A DNA stretch of 53,439 nt from the NCBI RefSeq assembly GCF_035938995.1, contig NZ_DASZGI010000020.1, positions 1 through 53,439 of the forward strand, given 5' to 3'. A model generated the notes under the pieces. That model did no database searches. It was given only the letters and a program-made list of their open reading frames with translations, and was not told where the DNA came from. This stretch comes from DASZGI01 sp035938995. Lineage in GTDB: Bacteria; Actinomycetota; Actinomycetes; Streptomycetales; Catenulisporaceae. The position numbers and the translations under genes are program-made. Shown piece by piece: positions 23,900 through 35,539 of the stretch. Positions within the stretch are counted from its first letter, which is position 1; every line of letters begins with the position of its first letter.

Positions 23900-25030
23900 A
23901 TGCGCGCCGACCAGTCTTCCGCCTCGGATTCCGCGCCCGGCGACGCCCGGGCCGCCGCTGTGCCCACATCAACGGTGTCCACATCCGCTGTGTCGACATC
24001 CGGGCGCGGCCAGGCACGGCCCCGTGTGCTGAGCGGCATCCAGCCGACCGCCGACTCGTTCCACCTCGGCAACTACCTGGGTGCGGTGCGCAACTGGGCG
24101 GCGATGCAGGACGACTACGACGCCTTCTACATGGTCGTCGACCTGCACGCGATCACCCTCGAGCAGGACCCGGCCGAGCTGCGCCGCCGCACCCGGGTCT
24201 CGGCCGCGCAGCTGCTGGCCGCGGGCATCGACCCGCAGCGCAGCGCGGTGTTCGTACAGAGCCACGTGCCTGAGCACGCCCAGCTGGCCTGGGTGCTCAA
24301 CTGCCTCACCGGCTTCGGCGAGGCCTCGCGGATGACCCAGTTCAAGGACAAGACCGCCAAGCAGGGCGCGAACGCGGCCACCGTCGGGCTGTTCACCTAC
24401 CCGATCCTGCAGGCCGCGGACATCCTGATCTACCACGCGAACTACGTGCCCGTGGGCGAGGACCAGCGCCAGCACCTGGAGCTGACCCGCGACCTGGCCC
24501 AGCGGTTCAACAGCCGGTACGGCAAGACCCTGACCGTGCCCGAGCCGTACATCGTCAAGGACACCGCGAAGATCCTCGACCTGCAGAACCCGACGGCGAA
24601 GATGTCCAAGTCGGCCGAGTCCCCGGCCGGGCTGATCGAACTGCTGGCCGACCCGAAGGTCAACGCCAAGAAGATCAAGTCCGCGGTGACCGACGCCGAG
24701 CGGGAGATCCGGTACGACGAGGAGAACAAGCCGGGCGTCTCCAACCTGCTGCGGATCTTCTCGGCGCTCGACGGCCGCTCGGTGGCCGAGCTCGAGACCG
24801 CGTACGCCGGGCGCGGCTACGGGGATCTGAAGAAGGATCTGGCCGACGTGGTGGTCGACACCTTCGGCGCCTTCAAGGACCGCACCGAGGCATTCCTGGC
24901 CGAACCTGACAAGCTCGACGCCGTGCTCGCCGAGGGGGCGGAGCGGGCGCGGGCCGTGGCCGCACCGACACTCGCCGCCGTCTACGAGCGCGTCGGTTTC
25001 CTGCCCCCGGCGGCCGCGCCGGCTCGATGA
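23900..25030 (+). CDS. trpS: Tryptophan-tRNA ligase
   Basis: Charges tRNA-Trp. Class I synthetase signatures are present: HLGNY (HIGH) at about residue 55 and KMSKS at about 234, plus GEDQRQHLELTRD. From ATG 23900 the protein has 376 residues, with about 40 extra residues before the usual start near RPRVLSGIQPT; part of this is a VSTSx pentapeptide repeat. An alternative ATG at 23864 overlaps the CNNM stop (ATGA) and would add 12 residues. Its stop overlaps the next gene (ATGA). Confidence 0.95.
   Translation: MRADQSSASDSAPGDARAAAVPTSTVSTSAVSTSGRGQARPRVLSGIQPTADSFHLGNYLGAVRNWAAMQDDYDAFYMVVDLHAITLEQDPAELRRRTRVSAAQLLAAGIDPQRSAVFVQSHVPEHAQLAWVLNCLTGFGEASRMTQFKDKTAKQGANAATVGLFTYPILQAADILIYHANYVPVGEDQRQHLELTRDLAQRFNSRYGKTLTVPEPYIVKDTAKILDLQNPTAKMSKSAESPAGLIELLADPKVNAKKIKSAVTDAEREIRYDEENKPGVSNLLRIFSALDGRSVAELETAYAGRGYGDLKKDLADVVVDTFGAFKDRTEAFLAEPDKLDAVLAEGAERARAVAAPTLAAVYERVGFLPPAAAPAR
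23960..24004 (+). repeat. Three 15-base repeats in the trpS N-terminus
   Basis: GTGCCCACATCAACG, GTGTCCACATCCGCT and GTGTCGACATCCGGG follow one another and encode VPTST, VSTSA and VSTSG. Confidence 0.85.
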
Positions 25031-25566
25031 GCACTCCGACCGAGATCGGCATACTTCTCGCGATACCGGAACCGTACGGCGGCGAGTTGCGCGACCGCCG
25101 CGCCGCCTACGGGGATCCGCAGTCCGACACCGTGCCGGTGCACGTCACGCTGCTGCCGCCGACCGAGGTGGACCAGGCCTCGCTGCCCGAGATCGAGAAG
25201 CACCTCGAGGCGGTCGCCGAGCGCGGGCGTCCGTTCCGGATGGCGCTGAGCGGGACCGGGACGTTTCGGCCGGTCTCCCAGGTGGTCTTCGTGCAGGTCG
25301 AGCAGGGCGAGGAGCAGTGCGCCAAACTTGAGGCGCAGGTACGCGTCGGCGTCCTCTACCGCGAACTCCAGTTCCCCTACCACCCGCACGTCACCGTCGC
25401 CCACGATCTCGACCAGGCGGTCCTCGACGCCGCGCAGGCCGATCTGGCCGGATACCGCGCCGAGTTCGAGATCTCCGGGTTCGGGCTCTACCACCGCGAG
25501 TCGGACGGCTCGTGGACCACGCTGCGTTCGTTCGCCTTCCCTGCCGGGATCCGCGCCGCGGCCTGA
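25027..25566 (+). CDS. 2'-5' RNA ligase family protein (2H phosphoesterase)
   Basis: A 179-residue protein with both HxT motifs of the 2H superfamily: VHVTLLPP near residue 39 and HPHVTVAHD near 119. Members hydrolyse or ligate 2',3'- or 2',5'-phosphodiester bonds in RNA or nucleotides; the substrate here is unknown. ATG overlaps the trpS stop by four bases, so the two are cotranscribed and coupled, hinting at an RNA-related role. Confidence 0.9.
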   Translation: MSTPTEIGILLAIPEPYGGELRDRRAAYGDPQSDTVPVHVTLLPPTEVDQASLPEIEKHLEAVAERGRPFRMALSGTGTFRPVSQVVFVQVEQGEEQCAKLEAQVRVGVLYRELQFPYHPHVTVAHDLDQAVLDAAQADLAGYRAEFEISGFGLYHRESDGSWTTLRSFAFPAGIRAAA

Positions 25567-25614
25567 GCGCGGCGCATCCAGAAGTCCTAGTTCACCTCGA
25601 AGAGCGAGTGATCG

Positions 25615-25632
25615 CGCTCGCCTGTGCGAGCG
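25615..25632 (+). terminator. Weak hairpin after the RNA ligase gene
   Basis: CGCTCG-cctgtg-CGAGCG forms a 6-bp stem. An alternative GCGAG/CTCGC pairing overlaps it. It may end the trpS operon, but there is no U-tract. Confidence 0.35.
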
Positions 25633-25673
25633 AATGGCACGCATATGTTAGACGGACTTTAAGTGAACGCGGT

Positions 25674-25679
25674 TAGTGT
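25674..25679 (+). promoter_or_regulatory. -10 box of the leaderless PAP2 gene
   Basis: TAGTGT fits TAnnnT and ends 6 bases before the ATG at 25686. Confidence 0.5.
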
Positions 25680-25685
25680 CGAGGT

Positions 25686-26420
25686 ATGGCGCTCCCGACT
25701 CTCCTCGCGCCGACCAAGCCCTCTGTAGCGCCGCCCGCAGACACCGCGGGGCGTCGCCGCCTCGCGTGGGGGGTCGGCTTACTGTCCGTTTTCGTGCTGG
25801 TGACGATCCTCACCGCGGCGCACGCGTTCAACTCCCCGGACCAGTCGCTGGACGCCCGCATCCACACGTTCGCCCTCGCGCACGCGACGCTGGTGTCGGT
25901 CACCAAGGTCATCACCTTCCTCGGCGAACCGCCCGTGGCTCTCGGCGGCGGCATCCTGGCCGCCGTCGTCTGCTACCTGCGGCGTGACCAACAGCGTGCG
26001 TACTTCTTCGCGGCGTCCTCGGTCGGTGCCTATGGGATCGCGTACATCGTCAAGGAGCTGCTTAAACGGCACCGCCCCGTCTGGCCCGTGCCCGTTATGG
26101 CCGACACAGGTCCGACGTACCCGTCGGGCCACGCCACCGGGTCGAGCGCGCTCGCGGTCGCGCTGATCATCGCCGTGGTCCCGCTGATCGGCTCGCTCGC
26201 GGTGCGGCGGGCGGCCACCACCGTGCTCGTGGTGTACGCGATCGTCGAACCGATCTCCCGGCTGATCCTCGGCGTGCACTTCCCGAGCGACGTGGTTGCC
26301 GGGGCGCTGCTCGGCACGGGCTGGACGCTGCTGTGCGCTGCGCTGTTGCCTGACGTCACGTGGCGTCGGCTGGGCCGGAATCGGCAGAACCCGAACGTGG
26401 AGCCTGCTCGTACCACCTGA
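25686..26420 (+). CDS. PAP2 family phosphatase
   Basis: A 244-residue integral membrane protein with about six helices and the three phosphatase motifs: KELLKRHRP (about residue 122), YPSGH (about 142) and SRLILGVHFPSD (about 188-199). These enzymes dephosphorylate lipids such as phosphatidic acid or undecaprenyl pyrophosphate on the outer membrane face. The last 65 bases overlap the convergent cyclase-fold gene. Confidence 0.92.
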   Translation: MALPTLLAPTKPSVAPPADTAGRRRLAWGVGLLSVFVLVTILTAAHAFNSPDQSLDARIHTFALAHATLVSVTKVITFLGEPPVALGGGILAAVVCYLRRDQQRAYFFAASSVGAYGIAYIVKELLKRHRPVWPVPVMADTGPTYPSGHATGSSALAVALIIAVVPLIGSLAVRRAATTVLVVYAIVEPISRLILGVHFPSDVVAGALLGTGWTLLCAALLPDVTWRRLGRNRQNPNVEPARTT

Positions 26421-27393
26421 GCACGCGCATGGCCCGCAGCGTGTTCCACCGGCTCGGCTTTCCCTCGCCTTCGTCCATCGCGAAGTGCAGCCGGCCGGCG
26501 TGGGGATTCTCAAGCGGCCAGCGGCCGTCCGCGTCGCGCTTGGACCCGACCAGCTCGATCGCCTCGGCGACCCTCCAGCCGGGGACGACGTCGGCCGCGC
26601 GCAGATAGTCGAGCGCCCGCAGCACGTCGTAGTGCCAATAGGTCGGATAAGAAAACTGAGTCCAGGCTGCGGGTGCCTCGGTCTTGCGATCCCAGTCGAT
26701 CACCTGACCGGTCGACAGACTGCGAAGCAGCTTGCGCTCAAGGAGGTATTCCTGGCCGCGCACCCGAGCCGCGGTCACCTGCGGGACGTTGCCCGCCGCC
26801 CGCTCGAACTCCAGCAGACCCTCGAGCACGTCGATCGTGGTGTGGAACGATCCGCGCGTCGATCCGTTCTCCTGCTCGCAGTTCCAGCCGCCGTCGCTCA
26901 TCTGCTCGCCGAGCAGGCGGGTGACGACAGGCTCGACATCGACGCCGAAGTAGGCTCCGAGCGCCACGGCCCTGCCGTTGATGCACGGCTCCACCTCGCC
27001 GGCGAAGTACGGCTCGCCGTCGTGTTCCCACCGCACGTGCGCATGGACCAGCCCGACGGCACGCCGCGCCGCATGGCCGGCCGGATCGAGACCGAACGCC
27101 CGCAGCAGCGCCAGGCTCCAGGTGGTGGAGGTCCAGAGCGGAAAGAGGGTGCCTTGCCGCTCAGGGCCGAGCGAGCGCCACCAGTCCGCCGCGGCGGCGG
27201 AGGGGAAGTCGGGGACGCCCGCCTCCCACTGGCCGTTCCCCTGTTGCAGGGCGAGCAGCCGTGCACCCCAGCCCTCGTGGGCGACGCGGGCGCGTTCAGC
27301 CGCGACGAGATCTTCGGGCGCGTCGGTGAGGTCGCGCAGCACCTGCCAGCGAATGGCCGGGTCGCCGTCCAGCAGCCACTCGATGACGTCCAT
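26356..27393 (-). CDS. Terpene-cyclase/prenyltransferase-fold protein of unknown function
   Basis: A 345-residue soluble protein with repeated alpha-alpha toroid helices of the squalene-cyclase and protein-prenyltransferase fold: GQWEAGVPDF, GGWNCEQENGSTRGSF and DADGRWPLENPHAG resemble QW-type repeats. The squalene-cyclase DxDD motif is not visible, so catalysis of a terpene cyclisation is doubtful. ATG at 27393 has GAGG and AGGAGG upstream. It follows sdhB on the same strand, about 100 bases away, with a 19-base direct repeat in the gap. Confidence 0.7.
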   Translation of the reverse strand: MDVIEWLLDGDPAIRWQVLRDLTDAPEDLVAAERARVAHEGWGARLLALQQGNGQWEAGVPDFPSAAAADWWRSLGPERQGTLFPLWTSTTWSLALLRAFGLDPAGHAARRAVGLVHAHVRWEHDGEPYFAGEVEPCINGRAVALGAYFGVDVEPVVTRLLGEQMSDGGWNCEQENGSTRGSFHTTIDVLEGLLEFERAAGNVPQVTAARVRGQEYLLERKLLRSLSTGQVIDWDRKTEAPAAWTQFSYPTYWHYDVLRALDYLRAADVVPGWRVAEAIELVGSKRDADGRWPLENPHAGRLHFAMDEGEGKPSRWNTLRAMRVLRWYEQAPRSGSADSGPADAT

Positions 27394-27421
27394 ACGGACC
27401 TCGCCTCCTGACGGGAAACGG

Positions 27422-27459
27422 CAGCCCTACGACAATGTCACAGCCGTACGACAACGCCA
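27422..27459. repeat. 19-base direct repeat before the cyclase-fold gene
   Basis: CAGCCCTACGACAATGTCA is followed at once by CAGCCGTACGACAACGCCA. The shared TACGACAA cores (27428 and 27447) are 19 bases apart, close to two helical turns, in the promoter region of the minus-strand gene. Confidence 0.6.
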
Positions 27460-27493
27460 GACATTAGGCCCGCAGCACGCGATTGCGGAGCCC

Positions 27494-28284
27494 CTACAAC
27501 CGCCGAGTGATGAGCGCCCGCTTGACCTCGGCGATCGCCTGGGTGATCTGGATCCCGCGCGGGCAGGCCTCGGTGCAGTTGAACGTGGTGCGGCAGCGCC
27601 ACACGCCCTCCCGCTCGTTGAGGATCTCCAGGCGCTCCTCGGCGGCGTCGTCCCGGCTGTCGAAGATGAAGCGGTGCGCGTTGACGATCGCCGCGGGCCC
27701 GAAGTACTGGCCGTCGGTCCAGAACACCGGGCACGAGGTGGTGCAGGCCGCGCACAGGATGCACTTGATGGTGTCGTCGAAGCGCTCGCGGTCCTTCTGC
27801 GACTGGATCCGTTCCCGGGTCGGCTGGTTGCCGTGCGCGATGAGGAACGGCTTGACGTCCCGGTATGCCTGGAGAAACGGCTCCATGTCCACCACCAGGT
27901 CCTTCACCACCGGTAGGCCCTGGATCGGCTCGACCGTGATCGGCTTCGCGGTGCCGGTCTTCTTGTCGAACGACACCAGATCCTTCACCAGCGACTTGCA
28001 GGCCAGGCGGTTGCGGCCGTTGATGCGCATCGCGTCCGAACCGCAGACGCCGTGGGCGCACGAGCGGCGGAAGGTCAGCGAGCCGTCCTGCTCCCACTTG
28101 ATCGCGTGCAGCGCGTCCAGGATCCGCCAGGTGGGCAGCGCCTGGACCTGGAACTCGTCCCAGCGTGACTCGTCGCTGTCCGGGTTGTAGCGGCGCACCT
28201 GCACGGTGATCGTGAGGAACCGCGGCGCGTCGTCGTCGGCAGCGCTGGCGCCGGTGGCAGCGGTCTCGAGCGTTGTGGTGGCCA

Positions 28285-28285
<1 letters not shown>
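27494..28285 (-). CDS. sdhB: Succinate dehydrogenase iron-sulfur subunit
   Basis: Carries electrons from SdhA to the membrane quinone site. A 263-residue protein with the [2Fe-2S] ligands in SCAHGVCGSDAMRINGRNRL, the CILCAACTTSCP set and the CRTTFNCTEACP set for the [4Fe-4S] and [3Fe-4S] centres. The ATG overlaps the sdhA stop (TGATG). It is the last gene of sdhCDAB. Confidence 0.96.
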
Positions 28286-30060
<1,775 letters not shown>

Positions 30061-30072
30061 GTCTTGCTCGCC

Positions 30073-30528
30073 TCAGGCCTTGACGTTCGGGGTGAAGGTG
30101 AAGATGACCAGGCTGCCGAGGAAGATCATCAGCAGTGCGGCCGCGTAGAGCAGCCCCTTGAGGGCGAGCCGGGAACCATCGCGCTCCGCGTAGTCGTTGA
30201 TCACGGTGCGCAGGCCGTTGACGCCGTGCAGGGTGGCCAGCCACAGCGTGAGCAGGTCCCACACCTGCCAGAACGGCGACGCCCAGCGGCCCGCGACGAA
30301 GGCGAAGTCGATCTTCTCGACCCCGCCGTCCAGCACCAGCATGATGAACAGGTGGCCGAGCACCAGGAACGTCAATAGCAGCCCGGACAGCCGCATGAAC
30401 AGCCAGCTGTAGAGCTCGAAGTTGGTGCGCGTGGCGCGCGGTGTGCGCCGGCCACGCAGCCGCTGGCTCCCGCCGGTGCCCGCGGTGCGCGGCGAACGGG
30501 GCGCCTCGATCGTCGGAGTCGTCGTCAT
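30073..30528 (-). CDS. sdhD: Succinate dehydrogenase hydrophobic membrane anchor subunit
   Basis: A 151-residue protein with three membrane helices after a 45-residue charged N-terminus. LYSWLFMRLSGLLLTFLVLGHL and TLHGVNGLRTVINDY are typical of SdhD in actinobacteria; the histidines near the helix ends are candidate heme or quinone ligands. It starts 8 bases after the sdhC stop. Confidence 0.93.
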   Translation of the reverse strand: MTTTPTIEAPRSPRTAGTGGSQRLRGRRTPRATRTNFELYSWLFMRLSGLLLTFLVLGHLFIMLVLDGGVEKIDFAFVAGRWASPFWQVWDLLTLWLATLHGVNGLRTVINDYAERDGSRLALKGLLYAAALLMIFLGSLVIFTFTPNVKA

Positions 30529-30536
30529 CGCGCGGC

Positions 30537-30962
30537 CTACTTCCCGAAGATGGTGTGCCAGGAGTGGGCGGTGATCGGGTAGAGCATCCCGGCCATCAGC
30601 GCGGCCCAGACGCCGACCACGATCCAGAGCATCCGCTTCTGGTACTTCGGACCCTTCGCCCAGAAGTCCACCGCGATGACACGCAGGCCGTTGAACGCGT
30701 GGAACACGATCGCCGCGGTCAGCCCGTACTCCAGGAAGTTGGTGATCGGGTTCTTATAGCTGTCGATCACCGCGTTGTAGTCGGACTTGGAGACCCGGAC
30801 CAGCGCGGTGTCGAGCACGTGGGCAAACAGGAAGAAGAAGATCAGGACGCCGGTGATGCGGTGGGCCACCCAGCTCCACATGCCCTCGCGGCCGCGATAG
30901 AGCGTCCCTCGCTTCCCCTGGCGGCGCCCGCCTGTGCCGGCCTTGGGTGTCGTTATAGCCAT
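30537..30962 (-). CDS. sdhC: Succinate dehydrogenase cytochrome b556 subunit
   Basis: A 141-residue membrane anchor, first gene of sdhCDAB. MWSWVAHRITGVLIFFFLFAHVL is the conserved quinone-site and heme-proximal helix, and VFHAFNGLRVIAVDF the second signature. The ATG at 30962 is preferred to one at 31004 because MAITTPK matches the usual start and purine-rich sequence lies upstream. Confidence 0.94.
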   Translation of the reverse strand: MAITTPKAGTGGRRQGKRGTLYRGREGMWSWVAHRITGVLIFFFLFAHVLDTALVRVSKSDYNAVIDSYKNPITNFLEYGLTAAIVFHAFNGLRVIAVDFWAKGPKYQKRMLWIVVGVWAALMAGMLYPITAHSWHTIFGK

Positions 30963-31023
30963 GGGCCTCGTCCAGCCCCTTCCCTGCTCGTGTGCGCGCC
31001 GCACCGGTGGTCGCGTCGGCGAC

Positions 31024-31050
31024 AGGTTAACCAGGCCGGTGATCTCTCAA
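31024..31050 (-). promoter_or_regulatory. Candidate promoter of sdhCDAB
   Basis: On the minus strand TTGAGA (31050-31045) and TAACCT (31029-31024) are 15 bases apart, short for a standard promoter. The same TAACCT -10 is found before sucC. Confidence 0.35.
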
Positions 31051-31176
31051 TCCCGCCGAAACCGGACACTGTGAGCGATCTCGCATCGGACAATCGGAAC
31101 ATTCCGCCCCAACATTGGACCGGATGGCGGTGTGATTCGCACGACAGCGGGGGTGTGCGGGTGACCGGCGGTCGGG

Positions 31177-31182
31177 GATAAT
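31177..31182 (+). promoter_or_regulatory. Candidate -10 box for the mutase gene
   Basis: GATAAT lies about 67 bases before the start codon in the divergent region shared with sdhC. Confidence 0.4.
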
Positions 31183-31248
31183 CGCGTGGAGGGCCGCAAC
31201 CCGCTCGGGTGCGGACCGACTCGAGCCGACGACCCGCGAGGTAGCCGA

Positions 31249-32841
<1,593 letters not shown>

Positions 32842-32933
32842 CGGGCTACGGCGGCATAGCACTTTAGGACCATCTTGGTTGTCCGCGAGTTCTCATATAG
32901 CGGAATCTCTGGGTTTCGCAAGGTGGTACGGAC

Positions 32934-32939
32934 TATCGT
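32934..32939 (+). promoter_or_regulatory. -10 box of the leaderless M20 gene
   Basis: TATCGT fits TAnnnT and is 6 bases before the ATG at 32946; no ribosome site is present. Confidence 0.55.
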
Positions 32940-32945
32940 GGGCGA

Positions 32946-34301
32946 ATGAATTTGATCCTTCCGCTGGAGAGCGAGCGCCACGAGACCGCAGACCCCGCGT
33001 CGCGGCTCGAGGTATTCCTCGCCCAGCGGGAGGATGAGCTGATCGAATTCCGGCGGGACATCCACGCCCACCCGGAGCTCGCCCGCAAGGAACTGCGCAC
33101 TACCGCGCGGCTGGTCGAGCGCCTGGAAGCTGCCGGTCTCGCCCCCCGACCCCTCCCCACCGGCGCCGGCCTGGTCTGCGACATCGATCCGGTGGAGGGC
33201 GTCCGCGTCCGCGCCGATCTTGCGCCCTTCAACGACGCGGACGTCGACCACGCGCACCTGACCGACATCCACCTCGACCGCGTCGCGCTGCACGACGCGT
33301 TCCTCGACGCTGCGGTCGACCACGCGGCGCACTGGGACGGCCGCCTGGCGATCCGCGCCGACATCGACGCGCTGCCGATCCAGGAGTCCGACCTCCTGCC
33401 ATACCGCTCCACGGTCGAGGGTGTCTCCCATGCGTGCGGGCACGACCTCCACACCGCGACCGTGCTGGGCGCCGGGCTCTTCCTCGCCGAGGAGGCGCGC
33501 GCCGGACGGCTGACACGCCCGGTCCGGCTGATCTTCCAGCCGGCGGAGGAAGTGCTGCCCGGCGGGGCGCTGGACATGATCGACGCCGGCGCGCTGGACG
33601 GGGTGGCGCGCATCATCGGCGTGCACTGCGATCCGCGGGTGGACGCCGGGCACATCGGCCTGCGCGAGGGCCCGCTCACCGCCGCCTGCGACAAGATCGC
33701 GATCAAGCTCAGCGGCCCGGGCGGGCACACCTCGCGTCCGCACCTCACGGTCGACCTGATCTACGCCCTCGCCTCGCTGGTCACCGAGCTGCCCGCCGCG
33801 CTGTCACGCAGAATCGACCCGCGCGCCGGGGTCTCCCTGGTGTGGGGCGCGATCAACGCGGGCCACGCGGCGAACGCGATCCCGCAGTACGGCGAGGCAC
33901 ACGGCACGGTGCGCGCAATGGACCAGCGGGCCTGGGCGATCGCCCCGGACCTCCTGCTGGAACTGGTCGACGCGGTGGCCTCGGTCTACGGAGCCAAGAC
34001 CGAGCTGAACTATGTGCGCGGAGTCCCGCCGGTGGTCAACGACGAGCACGTGGTCGACCTCATGCGCGAAGCGGCCCACCTGGCAGCCGGCCTCGACGGC
34101 GTCGTCCCGGTCGAGCAGTCCATGGGCGGCGAAGACTTCTCCTGGTACCTCCAGAAGATCCCCGGCGCCATGGCAAGGCTCGGCGTACGCACCCCCGGCG
34201 ACCCGACCCCCCGCGACCTGCACCAGCCCACCTTCCTCGCGGACGAGTCGGCCATCGCCGTCGGCGTGCGCTTCTTCGCCCACACCGCCCTGCTCAGCTA
34301 G
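32946..34301 (+). CDS. M20 family amidohydrolase with an unusual insertion
   Basis: A 451-residue metallohydrolase of the M20D type (hippurate hydrolase or N-acyl amino acid amidohydrolase). Visible motifs are DIHAHPELARKE, RADIDALPI, the metal ligands in HACGHDLHTA, FQPAEE and the C-terminal GGEDFSWYL. Between the strands VCDIDP and GRLAIRADID lie about 50 extra residues (81-131) that are rich in Asp and His (DVDHAHLTDIHLDRVALHD); relatives usually have only a short loop here. Probably leaderless. Substrate unknown. Confidence 0.88.
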   Translation: MNLILPLESERHETADPASRLEVFLAQREDELIEFRRDIHAHPELARKELRTTARLVERLEAAGLAPRPLPTGAGLVCDIDPVEGVRVRADLAPFNDADVDHAHLTDIHLDRVALHDAFLDAAVDHAAHWDGRLAIRADIDALPIQESDLLPYRSTVEGVSHACGHDLHTATVLGAGLFLAEEARAGRLTRPVRLIFQPAEEVLPGGALDMIDAGALDGVARIIGVHCDPRVDAGHIGLREGPLTAACDKIAIKLSGPGGHTSRPHLTVDLIYALASLVTELPAALSRRIDPRAGVSLVWGAINAGHAANAIPQYGEAHGTVRAMDQRAWAIAPDLLLELVDAVASVYGAKTELNYVRGVPPVVNDEHVVDLMREAAHLAAGLDGVVPVEQSMGGEDFSWYLQKIPGAMARLGVRTPGDPTPRDLHQPTFLADESAIAVGVRFFAHTALLS

Positions 34302-34623
34302 CCGGTCCGCTCCGTAGCCGCTTCCCCAGCCCAGCTCCGCAGTTCACTTCCCCGGCTCCCCGGCCCCGCTGGTCTGCGTTAGCTCCCTAGAGCTGCGATC
34401 CGTCGAAGCCGTCGCCTCGTGTGTCGCGCGTGCTCCCGGCCTCACTGACGCTCGGCCGTCCGCCCGCGCTGCCGCCTGCGGCTTGCCCGGCGTTCGCCGG
34501 AACTGAGTCCCGCCCTCCCTCCCTCCGCTCCGCGGCCTGGCACGCGCCGGTCGCCTCCTCGCTGCGCTGCGGGGGCTCCCGGCGCTGCGAAATCGGCTGA
34601 CGTCGCGTCGACATCGACCCGGT
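34302..34623. other. Intergenic region with no recognisable gene
   Basis: I see no gene with convincing coding character, no RNA gene and no clear repeat. The sequence is Cys/Thr- and C-rich on the plus strand and leads into a truncated Fic gene whose frame is open from 34507 but without Fic-like sequence. It is probably a deletion scar or the flank of an acquired segment. Confidence 0.5.
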
Positions 34624-35250
34624 GTGTCGACGGCTCCCCAGACGATGATCCATCCGTTCCGGGACGGAAACGGAAGGATGGCGCGAGCCCTCGCTACGTC
34701 GGTGCTGGCGAGATCGGACATCGGCGAACCCGAGTTCTCGAGCATCGAGGAATGGCTCGGCGCGAACACCGAGGACTACTACGCCGTGCTCGCGCTTACC
34801 GGTCACGGTCGATGGAACCCCCGTGACGACGCGAATCTCTCGGTGTCGTTCAACCTGCGCGCTCACCACATGCAGGCGCAGACCGTCGCACAACGCGTCG
34901 GTGAGGCCGGGCTCACGTGGACGGAGCTGGACGAACTCGTCGCACAGCATGGACTCCCGGATCGTGCGACCGACGCGATGTTCGAAGCGGTTCTTGGGTA
35001 CCGCGTGCGCAGAAGCACTTACCTCAAACGCACTGGTCTTGAGGAACGGACCGGCAGCAGGGATCTCGCCGCGCTGGCGAGCGCGGGCGTCCTTACTCCG
35101 CATGGCAACGGCCAGGGCCGCTACTACACCGCCGGTGAGCCGCTCCATGAGATTCAGCAACGCCGCAGGGCCCGCCGCGAGCCGCTAAAGGACCCCTATC
35201 CGTGGATGCGGGCCCGGCTCGTCACACCCGAAGATCCGGAAGCTTCGTAG
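34624..35250 (+). pseudogene. Truncated Fic domain protein
   Basis: The frame opens with a GTG only seven codons before the Fic catalytic motif HPFRDGNGRMAR, so the helices and flap that normally precede it are missing. About 200 residues remain: the end of the Fic core (ALATSVLARS), a middle helical part and a winged-helix-like C-terminus (DLAALASAGVLTPHGNGQGRYY). Fic enzymes transfer AMP or other groups to proteins and often serve as toxins. Base composition looks less GC-rich than the neighbours, a sign of acquisition. It may still be expressed, but an active enzyme is unlikely. Confidence 0.6.
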
Positions 35251-35484
35251 GCACTGCGGAATGCCGAGTCGATCGGGCTAAGCCCCGCCTGGCCACCGCT
35301 GGTCCGCTCGGCCCGTGATTAGCCCGTTTACAGTCACCCGGGGTGCTCCACCCCTGACCGCCGGCGGATGCTGGCTGCATGGCCGAGTTCGAGCGCATCA
35401 CGGTTTCATCTCGGGTTCCCGTCGGAGCCGTTGCGGTCCCCATCGCGGGGAAAGACTCCGCCCGAATCCTCCGTCCCAGCGATC

Positions 35485-35490
35485 TATTCT
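35485..35490 (+). promoter_or_regulatory. Candidate -10 box of the nucleoside operon
   Basis: TATTCT fits TAnnnT well, about 50 bases before the BMP lipoprotein start. No clear -35 or operator is visible in this 289-base gap. Confidence 0.4.
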
Positions 35491-35539
35491 CGCTGAGTCG
35501 GCCGCCCCGTGCCGCACAATCTTTCCTCAGGAGGCTTTG

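Noticed and set aside
34387..35160. Minus-strand frame across the Fic remnant
   Set aside because: No recognisable domain, and the plus strand carries an unmistakable Fic motif.
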